Positions 1-8,881 are shown, numbered from the stretch's first letter. The stretch is DNA of 64,000 bases from Prosthecobacter algae (GCF_039542385.1 NZ_BAABIA010000007.1:186001-250000); one strand, 5' to 3'. Notes: a model not told the origin generated them from the letters alone. A program made the numbers and translations.

Positions 1-1266
1 CATCAGGCCTCGCATCATCTCGAACTGCTTGAGGAGCTGATTGATCTCCACCACGGGCCGGCCACAGCCTTTGGCGATGCGCTTGCGGCGGCTGCCATTG
101 ATGATGTCGGGCTTGGAACGTTCCTTGGGCGTCATGGAAAGGATGATCGCCTCCACATGCTTCATGCGCTTGTCATCCACACCGGGCATGCCCTTCAGCT
201 TGTTCATGCCTGGAATCATGCCGAGCAGGCCCTCAAGAGGCCCCAGCTTTTTCATGAAGCGGAGCTGGCCGAGGAAGTCATTGAAGTCGAATTTGTTCTC
301 CTCCAGACGACGCATCATTTTCATGGCGTCCTTTTCGTCAATCTCCTGCGCGGCCTTCTCCACCAAGGAGACGACATCGCCCATGCCGAGAATGCGCTGG
401 GCCATGCGGTCCGGGTGGAAGACTTCGAGCTGATCCACCTTTTCACCGACACCGATGAACTTGACCGGGCATCCCGTGACCTGGCGCATGGAAAGCAGCG
501 CACCGCCACGGGCATCGCCGTCCAGCTTGGTCATGATGAGGCCGGTGATGGTCACCGTCTCATGGAATTTTGAGGCGACAGCGACTGCCTGCTGCCCCGT
601 AGCCGCATCGGCCACCAGCAGAGTTTCATTCGGCTGCACCAGGTCACGAACCTTTTTGAGCTCGCTCAGCAAAGCATCATCCACTTCTTGGCGACCCGCA
701 GTATCGAAAATGGCAACACCACTGCCCTGCTGATCCAGCCAGGCCAAAGCGGCACGGGTGGCGCGAACGACATCCGTCTCACCAGCGGCTGGCACGCAAA
801 CAGGCACGCCGAGCTGCTGGCCGAGAACCTGGAGCTGGGTCACCGCAGCCGGACGGTAAAGGTCGAGGGCGATGAGCAACGGGCGTTTGCCCTGCTTTTT
901 CAACCAATTGGCCAATTTGGCGGAGGTGGTGGTCTTCCCTGCCCCGTTCAAACCGACCATCAGGATGCGCTGCGGTGGACCCAGATCCAGTTCGGACGCT
1001 CCACCGCCGAGGATTTTCTCCAACTCGTCGTGGAAGATTTTAACGATCTGCTGCCCAGGCGTCACGGTCTTGAGCACCTCTTCCCCCAGAGCCCGCGTTT
1101 TGACGGCCTCAACCAGGTCCTTGGTGACCTTGAAATCCACATCCGCTTCCAGCAAGGCGAGACGGATCTCCCGCATCGCATCGGAGACGTTGGATTCGCT
1201 GATCTTGCCCAGACCGCGCAGCTTGCGGAAGGCATCTTCGAGTTTGTCAGTGAGGGCAGAAAACAT
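1..1266 (-). CDS. ffh: Signal recognition particle protein Ffh (SRP54), 3' truncated by window edge
   Basis: This is the GTPase of the signal recognition particle, which binds 4.5S RNA and delivers ribosomes making membrane or secreted proteins to FtsY at the inner membrane. Reading the minus strand from an ATG at 1266 gives 422 codons with no stop. The four-helix N domain is followed by the P-loop GLNGAGKT near residues 105-112, an IFDTAGR G3 motif near 190 and a TKLDGDARGG G4 segment near 245. The Met-rich M domain follows, with the SRP RNA-binding stretch GSRRKRIAKG and a LLKQF segment close to the edge. Only the extreme C-terminus is missing. It lies 91 bases downstream of the histidine phosphatase gene on the same strand. 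Family assignment is certain. Confidence 0.97.
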   Translation of the reverse strand, partial: MFSALTDKLEDAFRKLRGLGKISESNVSDAMREIRLALLEADVDFKVTKDLVEAVKTRALGEEVLKTVTPGQQIVKIFHDELEKILGGGASELDLGPPQRILMVGLNGAGKTTTSAKLANWLKKQGKRPLLIALDLYRPAAVTQLQVLGQQLGVPVCVPAAGETDVVRATRAALAWLDQQGSGVAIFDTAGRQEVDDALLSELKKVRDLVQPNETLLVADAATGQQAVAVASKFHETVTITGLIMTKLDGDARGGALLSMRQVTGCPVKFIGVGEKVDQLEVFHPDRMAQRILGMGDVVSLVEKAAQEIDEKDAMKMMRRLEENKFDFNDFLGQLRFMKKLGPLEGLLGMIPGMNKLKGMPGVDDKRMKHVEAIILSMTPKERSKPDIINGSRRKRIAKGCGRPVVEINQLLKQFEMMRGLM

Positions 1267-1357
1267 GGAAAGAGAAGCTTTATTCATCGGTGCTTCTGGC
1301 CTGCGTCGCAAGCAGGGATTCCAGGACAGCCGCAGGCTATCCATGCCTGCCTGTGGC

Positions 1358-2053
1358 TTACGATGCCAATGGCGGGCAAAAGTTCAGCAGCTCGATCTCG
1401 ACCGCGTGTTTCTTTTCAGGCTGCACCTCGACGATGCTAAGACTGCCGTACTCAATGTTAAAATGGGCCATGTATTTCAAGGGCTGTTCCATCAACAGGG
1501 CCAGGATGACCCGGATGATGCCGCCATGACAAAAGATGGCCACCCGACGATGTGGGTTTTCCTGAAGGATTTTGAGCAGCGCTGGCTGCACACGCTGGGC
1601 CAAAGCTGCGGCTGTTTCGCCGTTCGGGATGCCCGGATTCTCAATGATCTCCAGCCAATCAAAGGCGCTCACACCAAAATGCTCCTGGATGCCGTCCCAG
1701 CGGTACCCCGTCCAGTCGCCAAAATCCACCTCGCGCAGATCCGGCACAAGGATGGGCTGCAGCCCTTTGGCAGCGGCCAGAGGGGCCAGCGTCTGCTGCA
1801 CGCGGACCATCGGGCTGGCGTAAAGGGCATCCAAGGGAGTATCCGCCAGCCAGCGAGCCACGGCGGCCCCATGCTGCTGCCCGAGGGATGAAAGCTCCAT
1901 GTCAATGCGGCTGCCACCAAAGACTTGGTGGTAACGCTCCTCCACCTCGCCATGACGGATGAGATAGAGCTGGGTAGGATGGTTGGGCAGGTGCGATTTC
2001 AAAGCGCCGTTTCCATCGTCCAAAGCCAGGAAACGATCAAGGTTCCAGGGCAT
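1358..2053 (-). CDS. Histidine phosphatase family protein (phosphoglycerate mutase-like)
   Basis: A 231-residue cytoplasmic protein of the phosphoglycerate mutase/acid phosphatase superfamily. The catalytic LIRHGE motif places the phospho-accepting histidine at about residue 34. A downstream FCHGGI segment supplies the second catalytic histidine, and the YASPMVRVQQT stretch is typical of the family. The substrate cannot be told from sequence: small-molecule phosphatases such as CobC or GpmB-like enzymes share these motifs. The ATG at 2053 sits directly against the T-tract of the terminator hairpin of the upstream gene and leaves no room for a ribosome binding site. A downstream TTG, for example at 2002 and still before the RHG motif, may be the real start. 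Family certain, start uncertain. Confidence 0.85.
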   Translation of the reverse strand: MPWNLDRFLALDDGNGALKSHLPNHPTQLYLIRHGEVEERYHQVFGGSRIDMELSSLGQQHGAAVARWLADTPLDALYASPMVRVQQTLAPLAAAKGLQPILVPDLREVDFGDWTGYRWDGIQEHFGVSAFDWLEIIENPGIPNGETAAALAQRVQPALLKILQENPHRRVAIFCHGGIIRVILALLMEQPLKYMAHFNIEYGSLSIVEVQPEKKHAVEIELLNFCPPLAS

Positions 2054-2085
2054 AAAAAAAGCGGCGACTCGTGAGAGCCGCCGCT
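2052..2085 (-). terminator. Rho-independent terminator of the DUF1549/DUF1553 gene
   Basis: An 11-base-pair stem with one mismatch (arms 2060-2070 and 2075-2085, loop GTGA) is followed on the minus strand by seven T residues. It lies 18 bases after the stop codon of the 2104-4422 gene. It also abuts the longest possible start codon of the next gene downstream. Confidence 0.85.
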
Positions 2086-2103
2086 ATGATTTGAAATCAA
2101 ACG

Positions 2104-4422
2104 TTACTGAATGAAGTAAAACTGGCGGGTATTCAGCGCGGCCCAAAGGGCATCGCCTTTGCCGACGGAACCCTTGCCTTCCACCACAGGTTTCAGCAGT
2201 TCCTGCTCTTCAGCGGTCGCCTTGCGGCTGAAAAGGGAGAGGTAAACGGTATCGATGGTCTGCTCGGTGGTTTCGGCACGACGCAGGGCGCGGGAAATCA
2301 TCGTATAAGGATTCAACAGTTGAGTGAATGTTTTGCCATTCAGCAGCATGAGAGCCTGGCCGACGCTGGCTTCGTCATTGCTGTTTTCGACCAGCTCACG
2401 ATCGCTCTGACCGAACTCGCGCAGGAAGTGGCCGTTCGGAGCCGGGCTGCGCAGATCCGCCGCACGGACCATGAAAGTATCCCGGTAGTTTTCCCAGGCT
2501 TTGAGGGAGGTCAGCTCTTTCTTATCGTCCACTTTCAGGGCTTCAGCATCCCGTTTCAGGCGCTGCTGCTGCTGGGCAGTCAGGCGGGCGCGCTGCTGCT
2601 TCGCCATGATGGCGAGGGCTTCATCCACGCCCAGGTCCTGGCCTTCCTTGCTGCGAATGACGCTGGTGATTTCCTTGGCGAACTCCACATCATCCACCTG
2701 CTCCTTGAGCTTTCCTTCACGAGCAAGCTGGGCGAACTTTTTGAAGCCCATCGAGTAGATGATCTCCTCAGCGGCTTCATCAATGGCGCGACGCTGATTG
2801 GCCACCACTTTTTTGGCGGCGCGGATGGCATCTTCATCCTTGTTTTTGTTCGCTTCGGTGAGCTGTTCCTGGGCCTTGCGCACATCGGTGGCGAGCTGCT
2901 TTTGCACGGCCACGACCTTGGCTGCACCTTCAGCGAGTTCTTTGGAGGTCAGGGCATTCAGGGCTCGATCCAGCCACTCCACGCGGCGGATGGTGGATTC
3001 ACGCTCGATGCTGGCGGCCATGCTCGGCGTATCCGGGGAAGGCTTGTAAAGAGCCACCATGCTGTCCCAAATCTGCTCAGCACTCATGCGGCGGAGGACG
3101 GGGCCTGGGAAGTGGTACACTTCGCCAAGCTCCACGTCTTTGGCATAGGCGGCACGCTGGTAAGTGCTGCTGTTGTAAATGATGCGCAGATAGGCCTTCA
3201 TGTCGTAGTTCACCTGCTTCATGGTCTCCTCAAGGAAGGTCATGAGCTGCGGATTGCTCGGCACGGTGGAGTCCGTGATTTCATCCACAGGCTCGATGAC
3301 ACCCACGCCCATCACCTTTTTCCAGAGACGGTTGGCGATGACGAGGGTGAAGCGGGGATTGTCCTTCGAGGCTACCCAAGAAGCATAAGCCTGGATGGGT
3401 TTTTGGCCTTCTTTGACGATGTTGCCGTCTTTGGAAAAGGCCGCCGGAATCATCGGCTCCACCACGCTCTTGGGCTTGGCATCTGTGTATTGATAGTCGT
3501 GAGGCAGGCGCAGGGGCTTTTTATCCGTCTCATCCAGCACGGTGTTGTAGCGCAGCGGGCGCAAAATCTCGTTCATGGCACGGCCAACATCTTTGCGGGC
3601 CAGCCCGGTCGCTTCGCCCATCATCATGGAGTCCATGGATTTATCGCCCTTGCCTGCCTTTTTGCCCTTGGCACTGCGGCCATAAAAGGCCTGGGCGAGA
3701 AGCGGATTCGACAGCCCGTTGCTGCCGGTCATGCCATTGCTGTGCGCGGCCATCTGGTAGTAGTCCATCTGGGTCCACTTATCGAAGGGGTGGTTGTGGC
3801 ACTGGGCACACACCATGCTGGTGCCCAGGAAGACCTGGGTGGTGACAGCCATGTTATCCAGCGGCATGTTGTAATCGCGGATGTAAAAGCCCACGGCGCC
3901 GTTTTCATAGGTCTTGCCTTTGGCCGTCAGCATCTCCTGCACCATCTGGTCGTAGGGCTTGTTGGCCTTGAGGGAATCGCGGACCCAGTTGGAATAGGCG
4001 GCGCCGGCAGGCTGGCTATTACCCTGGGTAAGCTGGGATTTCACCCGCAGCAGATCGCTCCAGTAATTGGCGAAGTTCTGCACATAGCCATCGGAGGCCA
4101 GGAGATCATCAATGAGCTTGGCGCGTTTGTCCGCCGCAGGGTCGGCCAGGAAGTCCGTCGTTTCCTTGAGGGTCGGGATGCGGCCCGCGATGTCCAGGTA
4201 GATGCGGCGCACGAAAATCTCATCGGAGACTGGAGCGGTGGGCTGAATCTTTTCCTTTTCCAGCTTGGCCGAGACGAACTGGTCAATCTGCTTGGCTTTG
4301 GCCTGAATGTCGGTCAGGGACATTTCCTTGGCCTGCACCAGCCCCGCCAGCGCACAGGCCATGGCAGCCAGCGCCGTGGGTAAACGGTAGCCCGGAGTTT
4401 TCTGAGTGGAGATGGGTTTCAT
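2104..4422 (-). CDS. DUF1549/DUF1553 domain secreted protein
   Basis: A 772-residue exported protein of the DUF1549-DUF1553 type that is expanded in Planctomycetes and Verrucomicrobia. The biochemical role of the family is not established; the genes usually sit beside DUF1501 or sulfatase genes. The chosen ATG at 4422 gives a signal peptide ending near LVQA (residues 1-31). The ATG at 4515 would add a 31-residue, proline-rich, non-signal extension. DUF1549 covers roughly residues 45-260 and contains the family's CAQCHNHP motif at 205-212, a CxxCH that could hold heme or metal. DUF1553 covers about 330-770, interrupted by a Lys/Glu/Ala-rich coiled-coil-like stretch (about 510-680). No cytochrome PSCyt1 domain is fused and no DUF1501 gene is adjacent. 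Confidence 0.85.
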   Translation of the reverse strand: MKPISTQKTPGYRLPTALAAMACALAGLVQAKEMSLTDIQAKAKQIDQFVSAKLEKEKIQPTAPVSDEIFVRRIYLDIAGRIPTLKETTDFLADPAADKRAKLIDDLLASDGYVQNFANYWSDLLRVKSQLTQGNSQPAGAAYSNWVRDSLKANKPYDQMVQEMLTAKGKTYENGAVGFYIRDYNMPLDNMAVTTQVFLGTSMVCAQCHNHPFDKWTQMDYYQMAAHSNGMTGSNGLSNPLLAQAFYGRSAKGKKAGKGDKSMDSMMMGEATGLARKDVGRAMNEILRPLRYNTVLDETDKKPLRLPHDYQYTDAKPKSVVEPMIPAAFSKDGNIVKEGQKPIQAYASWVASKDNPRFTLVIANRLWKKVMGVGVIEPVDEITDSTVPSNPQLMTFLEETMKQVNYDMKAYLRIIYNSSTYQRAAYAKDVELGEVYHFPGPVLRRMSAEQIWDSMVALYKPSPDTPSMAASIERESTIRRVEWLDRALNALTSKELAEGAAKVVAVQKQLATDVRKAQEQLTEANKNKDEDAIRAAKKVVANQRRAIDEAAEEIIYSMGFKKFAQLAREGKLKEQVDDVEFAKEITSVIRSKEGQDLGVDEALAIMAKQQRARLTAQQQQRLKRDAEALKVDDKKELTSLKAWENYRDTFMVRAADLRSPAPNGHFLREFGQSDRELVENSNDEASVGQALMLLNGKTFTQLLNPYTMISRALRRAETTEQTIDTVYLSLFSRKATAEEQELLKPVVEGKGSVGKGDALWAALNTRQFYFIQ

Positions 4423-4622
4423 GGGAGTCTTTTTAAAACATGACGTGCAGTGCGGGGTGGCACGCTGCGATCCTGGGGGGCAGGACAGGGGCGGAAACGA
4501 GCCCCTGAGAGGCATCTTTCACGCCGTTTGAACGAAATAATTCGATTTCGAACCGGCAAGAGCCTTTCTGTTCTCCAGGGCAGAGCTTCCCGGAAGCCCC
4601 ATTGAACTGCCGCGCTGAGGCC

Positions 4623-5057
4623 CTATTTGGCCTTTTTCAGAAACAGATGGGCATATTTTTCCATCCAGTCTTCCGGGAGGCGCATCGGCTTGCCTTGCGG
4701 CATCTGGACAAGGGCGAGCGATTGACGGCAGGTGATGAGCACCGTCTCCTCTCCCGCCCGGCGGATCTCGAAGGCGACCCAAAAGCGCACGCGCTCCACA
4801 CTTTCCAGACGGCCTGAGATGACAAGCTCATCCCCTAGCGTGGCCGGTTTGCGATAGTCAATCTCCGTGCGGACCACGACGGGGTAAACCTGGGTCTGCG
4901 CCATGTCCCGCAGTTTCATGCCCAGCTTGGCCGCTAGGCGCGTGCGCGCGGTCTCGATCATCCGCAGGTAGGCGATGTTATGCACCACACCACCAATGTC
5001 GGTGTCAAAAAACATGACTTCCTCACGGGTCTCGATGGTGGTGCTGTCGTCGTTCAT
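4623..5057 (-). CDS. YbgC/FadM-type acyl-CoA thioesterase
   Basis: A 144-residue hot-dog-fold protein of the 4-hydroxybenzoyl-CoA thioesterase family, which hydrolyses acyl-CoA thioesters in the cytoplasm. The N-terminal motif FFDTDIGGVVHNIAYLRMIE matches the YbgC signature (F/Y-x-D-T-D-x-x-G-V-V-x-x-x-x-Y), with the catalytic aspartate at about residue 18. The length is normal for the family. The gene is monocistronic-looking, 200 bases upstream of the DUF1549 gene and divergent from coaD across a 109-base gap. In many Gram-negative bacteria ybgC sits with tol-pal, but not here, so the acyl substrate is unknown. Confidence 0.85.
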   Translation of the reverse strand: MNDDSTTIETREEVMFFDTDIGGVVHNIAYLRMIETARTRLAAKLGMKLRDMAQTQVYPVVVRTEIDYRKPATLGDELVISGRLESVERVRFWVAFEIRRAGEETVLITCRQSLALVQMPQGKPMRLPEDWMEKYAHLFLKKAK

Positions 5058-5166
5058 GGTGGTTTGGGGCGGTGTTCTGTGTTAAAGGAGGCCGGAGGAT
5101 TTGCAACTTTCCTGAGCAATCGCTTTTCTCCGAGGGTCTGAACGAGTAACCAGTCTGCTGTCTCCT

Positions 5167-5649
5167 ATGCGCCGCGCCATCTACCCTGGAAGTTTTGATC
5201 CCATCACCAACGGCCACCTGGACGTGTTGCAACGCGCGGCCGGGCTGTTTGACGAACTGATCGTCGCCGTGGCCCAGGACAATGCCAAGCAGAGCCTCTT
5301 CACCGTGGAAGAGCGGGTGGAATTGCTGATCGGCGCCACCGAACACATCCCAAACCTGAAAGTGATGCCGTTTCAGGGGCTGCTGGTGGATTTTGCCAAA
5401 CAGCAAGGTGCGGTGGCCCTGGTACGCGGGCTGCGGGCCGTGAGTGACTTTGAGTTTGAATTCCAGCTCGCCCTGATGAACCGGAAACTGGAGCCCAACC
5501 TGGAAACCATGTTTCTGATGCCCCGCGAAGAGCTGACCTATATCAGCAGCCGGCTGGTGAAAGAGATCTCCCGGCTGGGTGGCAACGTAAATCAATTTGT
5601 CCCCCCCCACGTCGTCGCGGCCTTGAAAGCCCGGCAAATGAAGAGCTGA
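5167..5649 (+). CDS. coaD: Phosphopantetheine adenylyltransferase
   Basis: A 160-residue cytoplasmic enzyme that transfers AMP from ATP to 4'-phosphopantetheine, the penultimate step of coenzyme A synthesis. The nucleotidyltransferase T/HxGH motif appears as TNGH inside [14 protein letters not shown] (residues 6-19). The family's [14 protein letters not shown] block and the ISSRLVKE (ISSTxVRE-like) motif near residue 128 are intact, and length is standard. It is the first gene of a plus-strand group with the DUF177 protein and rpmF, 40 bases upstream of the DUF177 gene. Confidence 0.96.
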   Translation: MRRAIYPGSFDPITNGHLDVLQRAAGLFDELIVAVAQDNAKQSLFTVEERVELLIGATEHIPNLKVMPFQGLLVDFAKQQGAVALVRGLRAVSDFEFEFQLALMNRKLEPNLETMFLMPREELTYISSRLVKEISRLGGNVNQFVPPHVVAALKARQMKS

Positions 5650-5689
5650 AGGCCGCTGGGCCCGTCTTCCCATCCCCCCTTTAACCGTT

Positions 5690-6166
5690 ATGAATCCCTT
5701 CCAATTCGACATCCGCAACCTGCCCATTGATGGCAAACAGGTGACGGGCAGCCTGCCTGCCAGCTTTTTCCAGCTCCCTGAAAACGATCTGGTCAAAGCC
5801 GAGACACCGGTGGTCTATGACCTCACTTTTATCCATGATGACAAGGACATCATCGTCACTGGCAGCCTGGATGCCACTTTCAGTCTGGAGTGTGGGCGCT
5901 GCCTGGAGCGTTTCCAGCAGCGGGTGCACCTGGCCGAATACCAGGCCGAGGTGCCAATTGAAAAGGAAACAACGATGGACTTGACAGACCTCGTGAGAGA
6001 AGACATTCTGCTCACCCTTCCGAACTTCCCGCGCTGTGAAGACGGCAACGTTGATCCGCGCGACTGTCCTGCTGAGGGCAACTTCGATCCAACTGATGAA
6101 CCTCTGGTGAACGAAGAGCCTGGTGCTGACGGCGGAGTCTGGAATGCCCTCGATCAATTGAAATAG
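5690..6166 (+). CDS. YceD/DUF177 family protein
   Basis: A 158-residue protein of the DUF177/YceD family, which is almost always encoded immediately upstream of ribosomal protein L32. In plants and E. coli the family has been linked to 23S rRNA accumulation or processing. The diagnostic central motif ECGRCLERF (a CxxC pair at about residues 64-67) is present, and two further cysteines lie in the acidic C-terminal part around 113-125. The stop codon is 15 bases before the rpmF start, which fits co-transcription and a role in ribosome assembly. Confidence 0.88.
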   Translation: MNPFQFDIRNLPIDGKQVTGSLPASFFQLPENDLVKAETPVVYDLTFIHDDKDIIVTGSLDATFSLECGRCLERFQQRVHLAEYQAEVPIEKETTMDLTDLVREDILLTLPNFPRCEDGNVDPRDCPAEGNFDPTDEPLVNEEPGADGGVWNALDQLK

Positions 6167-6181
6167 CGACCCCTTCCGAAC

Positions 6182-6367
6182 ATGGCCAATCCAAAACGCA
6201 GACAATCCAAGAGCCGTCAACGCCTCCGTCAGGGAGCTAAACGCTGGCGCGCCCCCGTCCTCAAGACCTGCCCAGAGTGCGGCACGTCCGTTCCTGGCCA
6301 TGTGGCCTGCCCTTCCTGCGGCTACTACAAAGGCCGCCAGGTGCTGAACATCACCGCTGGCGAGTAA
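6182..6367 (+). CDS. rpmF: 50S ribosomal protein L32
   Basis: A 61-residue large-subunit ribosomal protein. It starts MANPKRRQSKSRQRLR, the basic N-terminus of bacterial L32. It ends with a four-cysteine zinc ribbon (CPECG, then CPSCG) at about residues 31-47, so this is the zinc-binding C+ form. It follows the DUF177 gene and is closed by a strong terminator. In many bacteria rpmF leads straight into plsX-fabH; here those genes follow only after a four-gene minus-strand insertion (6491-10036). Confidence 0.97.
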   Translation: MANPKRRQSKSRQRLRQGAKRWRAPVLKTCPECGTSVPGHVACPSCGYYKGRQVLNITAGE

Positions 6368-6397
6368 TCGCAGCGACTGAGAGAGGCTCATCTTTCC

Positions 6398-6434
6398 AAC
6401 CCCGCCTGGGAAACCGGGCGGGGTTGAGTTTTTG
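6398..6434 (+). terminator. Rho-independent terminator after rpmF
   Basis: A perfect 9-base-pair GC-rich stem (arms 6398-6406 and 6417-6425) is followed by GAGTTTTTG. It sits 31 bases after the rpmF stop and ends the coaD-DUF177-rpmF group. Confidence 0.88.
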
Positions 6435-6490
6435 CGTATCCAGAACCTTGGTTTAAAAGGTCATCTTCTGCCGCTTGAATGAGGTGTGGC

Positions 6491-7069
6491 TTATCGCACC
6501 GAACGGGCGATGTCGCGGGAGAGACGGGCCAGGGCCTCATTCATGGCTGCAATGCGGCCAGAGACGGGCGGCACGGTCAGCTCAATGGGCACTACCGTGC
6601 GGAAACTGCGAAAATCCGTGTCGCCACCTTTCACGGGCTGCACTTTCCAGGTACATTCCAGGACCATGGCACCCGCAGGGGATGGATCAAACTGGGCGAT
6701 CCGCAGTTCCACCAAAGAGGTGTACTCCAAGGTTACAAAATCCTCGACCGGCAAGATCCCGGTGGAGCGGGTGAGGCGGCTGAGATTGGCCGCCACCACG
6801 CGGGCGATGGCGGGACTCAAAGGCTCTGACCAAAGATTGTTGTCCTGAACAAGCACGGCCCCATTGCCATCGCGGGCAACGAGTTGCTGCCGGTCCAAAT
6901 AAGCGGGCAAAGCCGGGCGCGCTACCGCAAGCGAAGGCCGTGAAGAAGTTCCGGCGGCGTACGGTACGGCAGGGTCCAGCAGGTGGCGGGAGGCCGGATC
7001 TTTGACGGGCTTGAACGTACTGCAGGAGAACAAAAGAGCGGGCAGGCAGAGCAGTAGGGCGTGTTTCAT
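6491..7069 (-). CDS. ABC-type lipid transport auxiliary lipoprotein (PqiC-like)
   Basis: A 192-residue lipoprotein, last gene of the Mla/MCE operon. The signal peptide ends in a lipobox LLFSC with the lipidated cysteine at residue 16. The remainder resembles the ABC-type transport auxiliary lipoprotein family (PqiC-like), including the LSPAIARVVAANLSRL helix and the ELRIAQFDPSPAG strand region. PqiC-type lipoproteins anchor MCE tunnels at the outer membrane, so a role as the outer-membrane-side partner of the MlaD-like protein is inferred. Its ATG overlaps the mlaD-like stop codon in an ATGA, indicating translational coupling. Confidence 0.8.
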   Translation of the reverse strand: MKHALLLCLPALLFSCSTFKPVKDPASRHLLDPAVPYAAGTSSRPSLAVARPALPAYLDRQQLVARDGNGAVLVQDNNLWSEPLSPAIARVVAANLSRLTRSTGILPVEDFVTLEYTSLVELRIAQFDPSPAGAMVLECTWKVQPVKGGDTDFRSFRTVVPIELTVPPVSGRIAAMNEALARLSRDIARSVR

Positions 7070-8076
7070 TCCTTGTTTTCCTTGCCCATCAAGAGGGCGT
7101 TGGGGTTGCGTTTCAAATCATTGGCCAGCTCCGTGATGGCGCGGGCTGCACGCTCAGTTTCCTGGAGAACGGCCTGGAGGCGCATGAGCACGGGCCCCCG
7201 GGGATTGGTGACCTTGGTGATTTCATCCCCGGCTTCTTCGATTCTGGCCAGGCTTTCGGCGGCCTTGTCCGCCACCTTTGAGAAATCCTCAAGAAGCGGA
7301 TCTACGCCCTGATTAACTTTAGCACTCAGGTCCCGGAACTGCACGAGTGCTTCATTGAGATTGTCCACAGCCAGGGACAGTTTTTTGTCGCCAGTGAAGT
7401 TTTTCACATCTTCGGTGATGACCAGAAGGCTGTCGCTGATGGCCTTGGTGTTCAAGTCTGCGAGCTGTTTATCGGCCGATTTTAAGACATCCCGCAGGTC
7501 CTTGACGATGCCATCCAGATCCAGCGCATTAATCTTTTTGAGGCCATCCGCCACACCAGCGATCAGCTCATCAATCTCCGTTGCGATCGTCGGCACTGTG
7601 GGGTAATTGGCAATCGTTGGGCCATTGTAGAGAAATCCGGGCGTGTCAGGAACGATGTCGAATTCGATGTAAAGCAGGCCGGTGAGGAGGCTCTGCTGCT
7701 TCATACCAGCCCGCAGGCCTCGCTCGACCGCACGCGCAACCCCTTCGCGTCTGGAGAAATCAATGGCCACGCCCGTGGTGGTGCCGATGGCCTTCAGGTC
7801 CTTCTCGCCCAGCTCGACCACCACGGGGATGATCTTGCGGTTCTTTTCTGTGTCCACCATCACATTGATCGAGGAGACACGACCGATGCGCACACCGCCG
7901 AACCGCACATCCGAGCCGACCATGAGGCCGATGGCGCTCTTGTCGAAATGGAGGAGGATTTTGTGTGAACGCTCGAAATATTTGCCGGCGCCAAACAGCA
8001 CGATGGCAGCCCCGGTCAGGATAAGACCAACCAGGGTGAAAGCGCCGATGAGAGTGGGATTGGCTTTTTGGCTCAT
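7066..8076 (-). CDS. MlaD family MCE-domain lipid transport protein
   Basis: A 336-residue inner-membrane-anchored periplasmic protein. One N-terminal transmembrane helix (about residues 9-30) is followed by a single MCE domain (about 38-120) with the GSDVRFGGVRIGRV block. A long helical, heptad-like C-terminal region (about 170-325) follows. MCE proteins form hexameric rings or tunnels that carry phospholipids between membranes. The long helical tail resembles tunnel-forming MCE proteins more than the short E. coli MlaD. It lies 13 bases after the ATPase gene and overlaps the lipoprotein gene by 4 bases. Confidence 0.92.
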   Translation of the reverse strand: MSQKANPTLIGAFTLVGLILTGAAIVLFGAGKYFERSHKILLHFDKSAIGLMVGSDVRFGGVRIGRVSSINVMVDTEKNRKIIPVVVELGEKDLKAIGTTTGVAIDFSRREGVARAVERGLRAGMKQQSLLTGLLYIEFDIVPDTPGFLYNGPTIANYPTVPTIATEIDELIAGVADGLKKINALDLDGIVKDLRDVLKSADKQLADLNTKAISDSLLVITEDVKNFTGDKKLSLAVDNLNEALVQFRDLSAKVNQGVDPLLEDFSKVADKAAESLARIEEAGDEITKVTNPRGPVLMRLQAVLQETERAARAITELANDLKRNPNALLMGKENKE

Positions 8077-8089
8077 GAAAAACTTCTAG

Positions 8090-8878
8090 TTAGGCTTCCT
8101 TCTGGACAGCGACTTCGGCCCCGCGATTCAAAAACCGTCTGACATTGTCATTCTCAGAATGGTCACGCAGGTGGGAGGGATTCCCCACCGCCCCCAGCGT
8201 GCGGGTTTCAGTATCGAGGAAAACACTGTTGTTGGCGATGGCAAAAATGCTGGCGAGTTCGTGAGTGACGATGACGACGGTGGAACCGAGGCTGTCGCGC
8301 AGACGCAAAATGAGATCGTCCAGACGGCGCGAGCTGAGGGGGTCCAGACCAGCCCCGGGCTCGTCCAAAAACAGAATGTCGGGGTCCAGCGCCATCGCCC
8401 GGGCGATGCCGGCCCGTTTGTTCATGCCGCCGCTGACCTGGCTGGGGTAGTAGTCTTCATAGCCGGAGAGCCCTACCAGCGCCAGCTTGTAAGACACCAG
8501 CTCCTGCACGGCCTTGGGCGACATCTGGGTGAACTCCCCCAGCGGCAGCGCGATGTTTTCAGCCAAAGTCAGGGAAGACCACAAGGCCCCAGACTGATAC
8601 ATCACCCCGAATCGGCGGATGAACTTTTCCCGTGCTTCGGGCTCGGCCTGGGTGAAGTTTTCCTCCCCATAATAGACGTTGCCTTTGGCGGGCTCCCGCA
8701 GGCCGATGAGATGGCGCAGCAGGGTGCTTTTGCCACAGCCGCTGCCGCCCATGATGACAAAGATGTCCCGCTCCTGGATGTCAAACGTCAGGTCCTTCAT
8801 CACAACAAAGGAACCATAAGCCATCGTCAGATCCTGGATGGAGATCTTGGCCTTAGGTTCTGCAGAAGGGGCGCTCAT
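8090..8878 (-). CDS. MlaF-like ABC transporter ATP-binding protein
   Basis: A 262-residue cytoplasmic ATPase that energises the MlaE-type permease. The Walker A motif GGSGCGKST lies near residue 44. The signature motif is VSGGMNKRAGIARA, the MlaF/Mkl form of LSGGQ, and is followed by the Walker B segment ILFLDEPGAGLDP and the switch histidine in VTHEL. The SGGMxKR signature separates it from ordinary import ATPases. The gene starts 3 bases after the permease stop, in a tight E-F-D-lipoprotein order. Confidence 0.93.
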   Translation of the reverse strand: MSAPSAEPKAKISIQDLTMAYGSFVVMKDLTFDIQERDIFVIMGGSGCGKSTLLRHLIGLREPAKGNVYYGEENFTQAEPEAREKFIRRFGVMYQSGALWSSLTLAENIALPLGEFTQMSPKAVQELVSYKLALVGLSGYEDYYPSQVSGGMNKRAGIARAMALDPDILFLDEPGAGLDPLSSRRLDDLILRLRDSLGSTVVIVTHELASIFAIANNSVFLDTETRTLGAVGNPSHLRDHSENDNVRRFLNRGAEVAVQKEA

Positions 8879-8881
8879 GGA

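Noticed and set aside
157..1891. Long plus-strand reading frames opposite ffh and the phosphatase gene
   Set aside because: They are antisense to ffh and the histidine phosphatase, which have intact catalytic motifs on the minus strand. The plus-strand translations show no domain and low-complexity composition typical of GC-rich shadows.
2320..4383. 687-codon plus-strand frame antisense to the DUF1549/DUF1553 gene
   Set aside because: The His/Gly/Leu-rich translation has no recognisable family, whereas the minus strand encodes a full DUF1549/DUF1553 protein with signal peptide and terminator.
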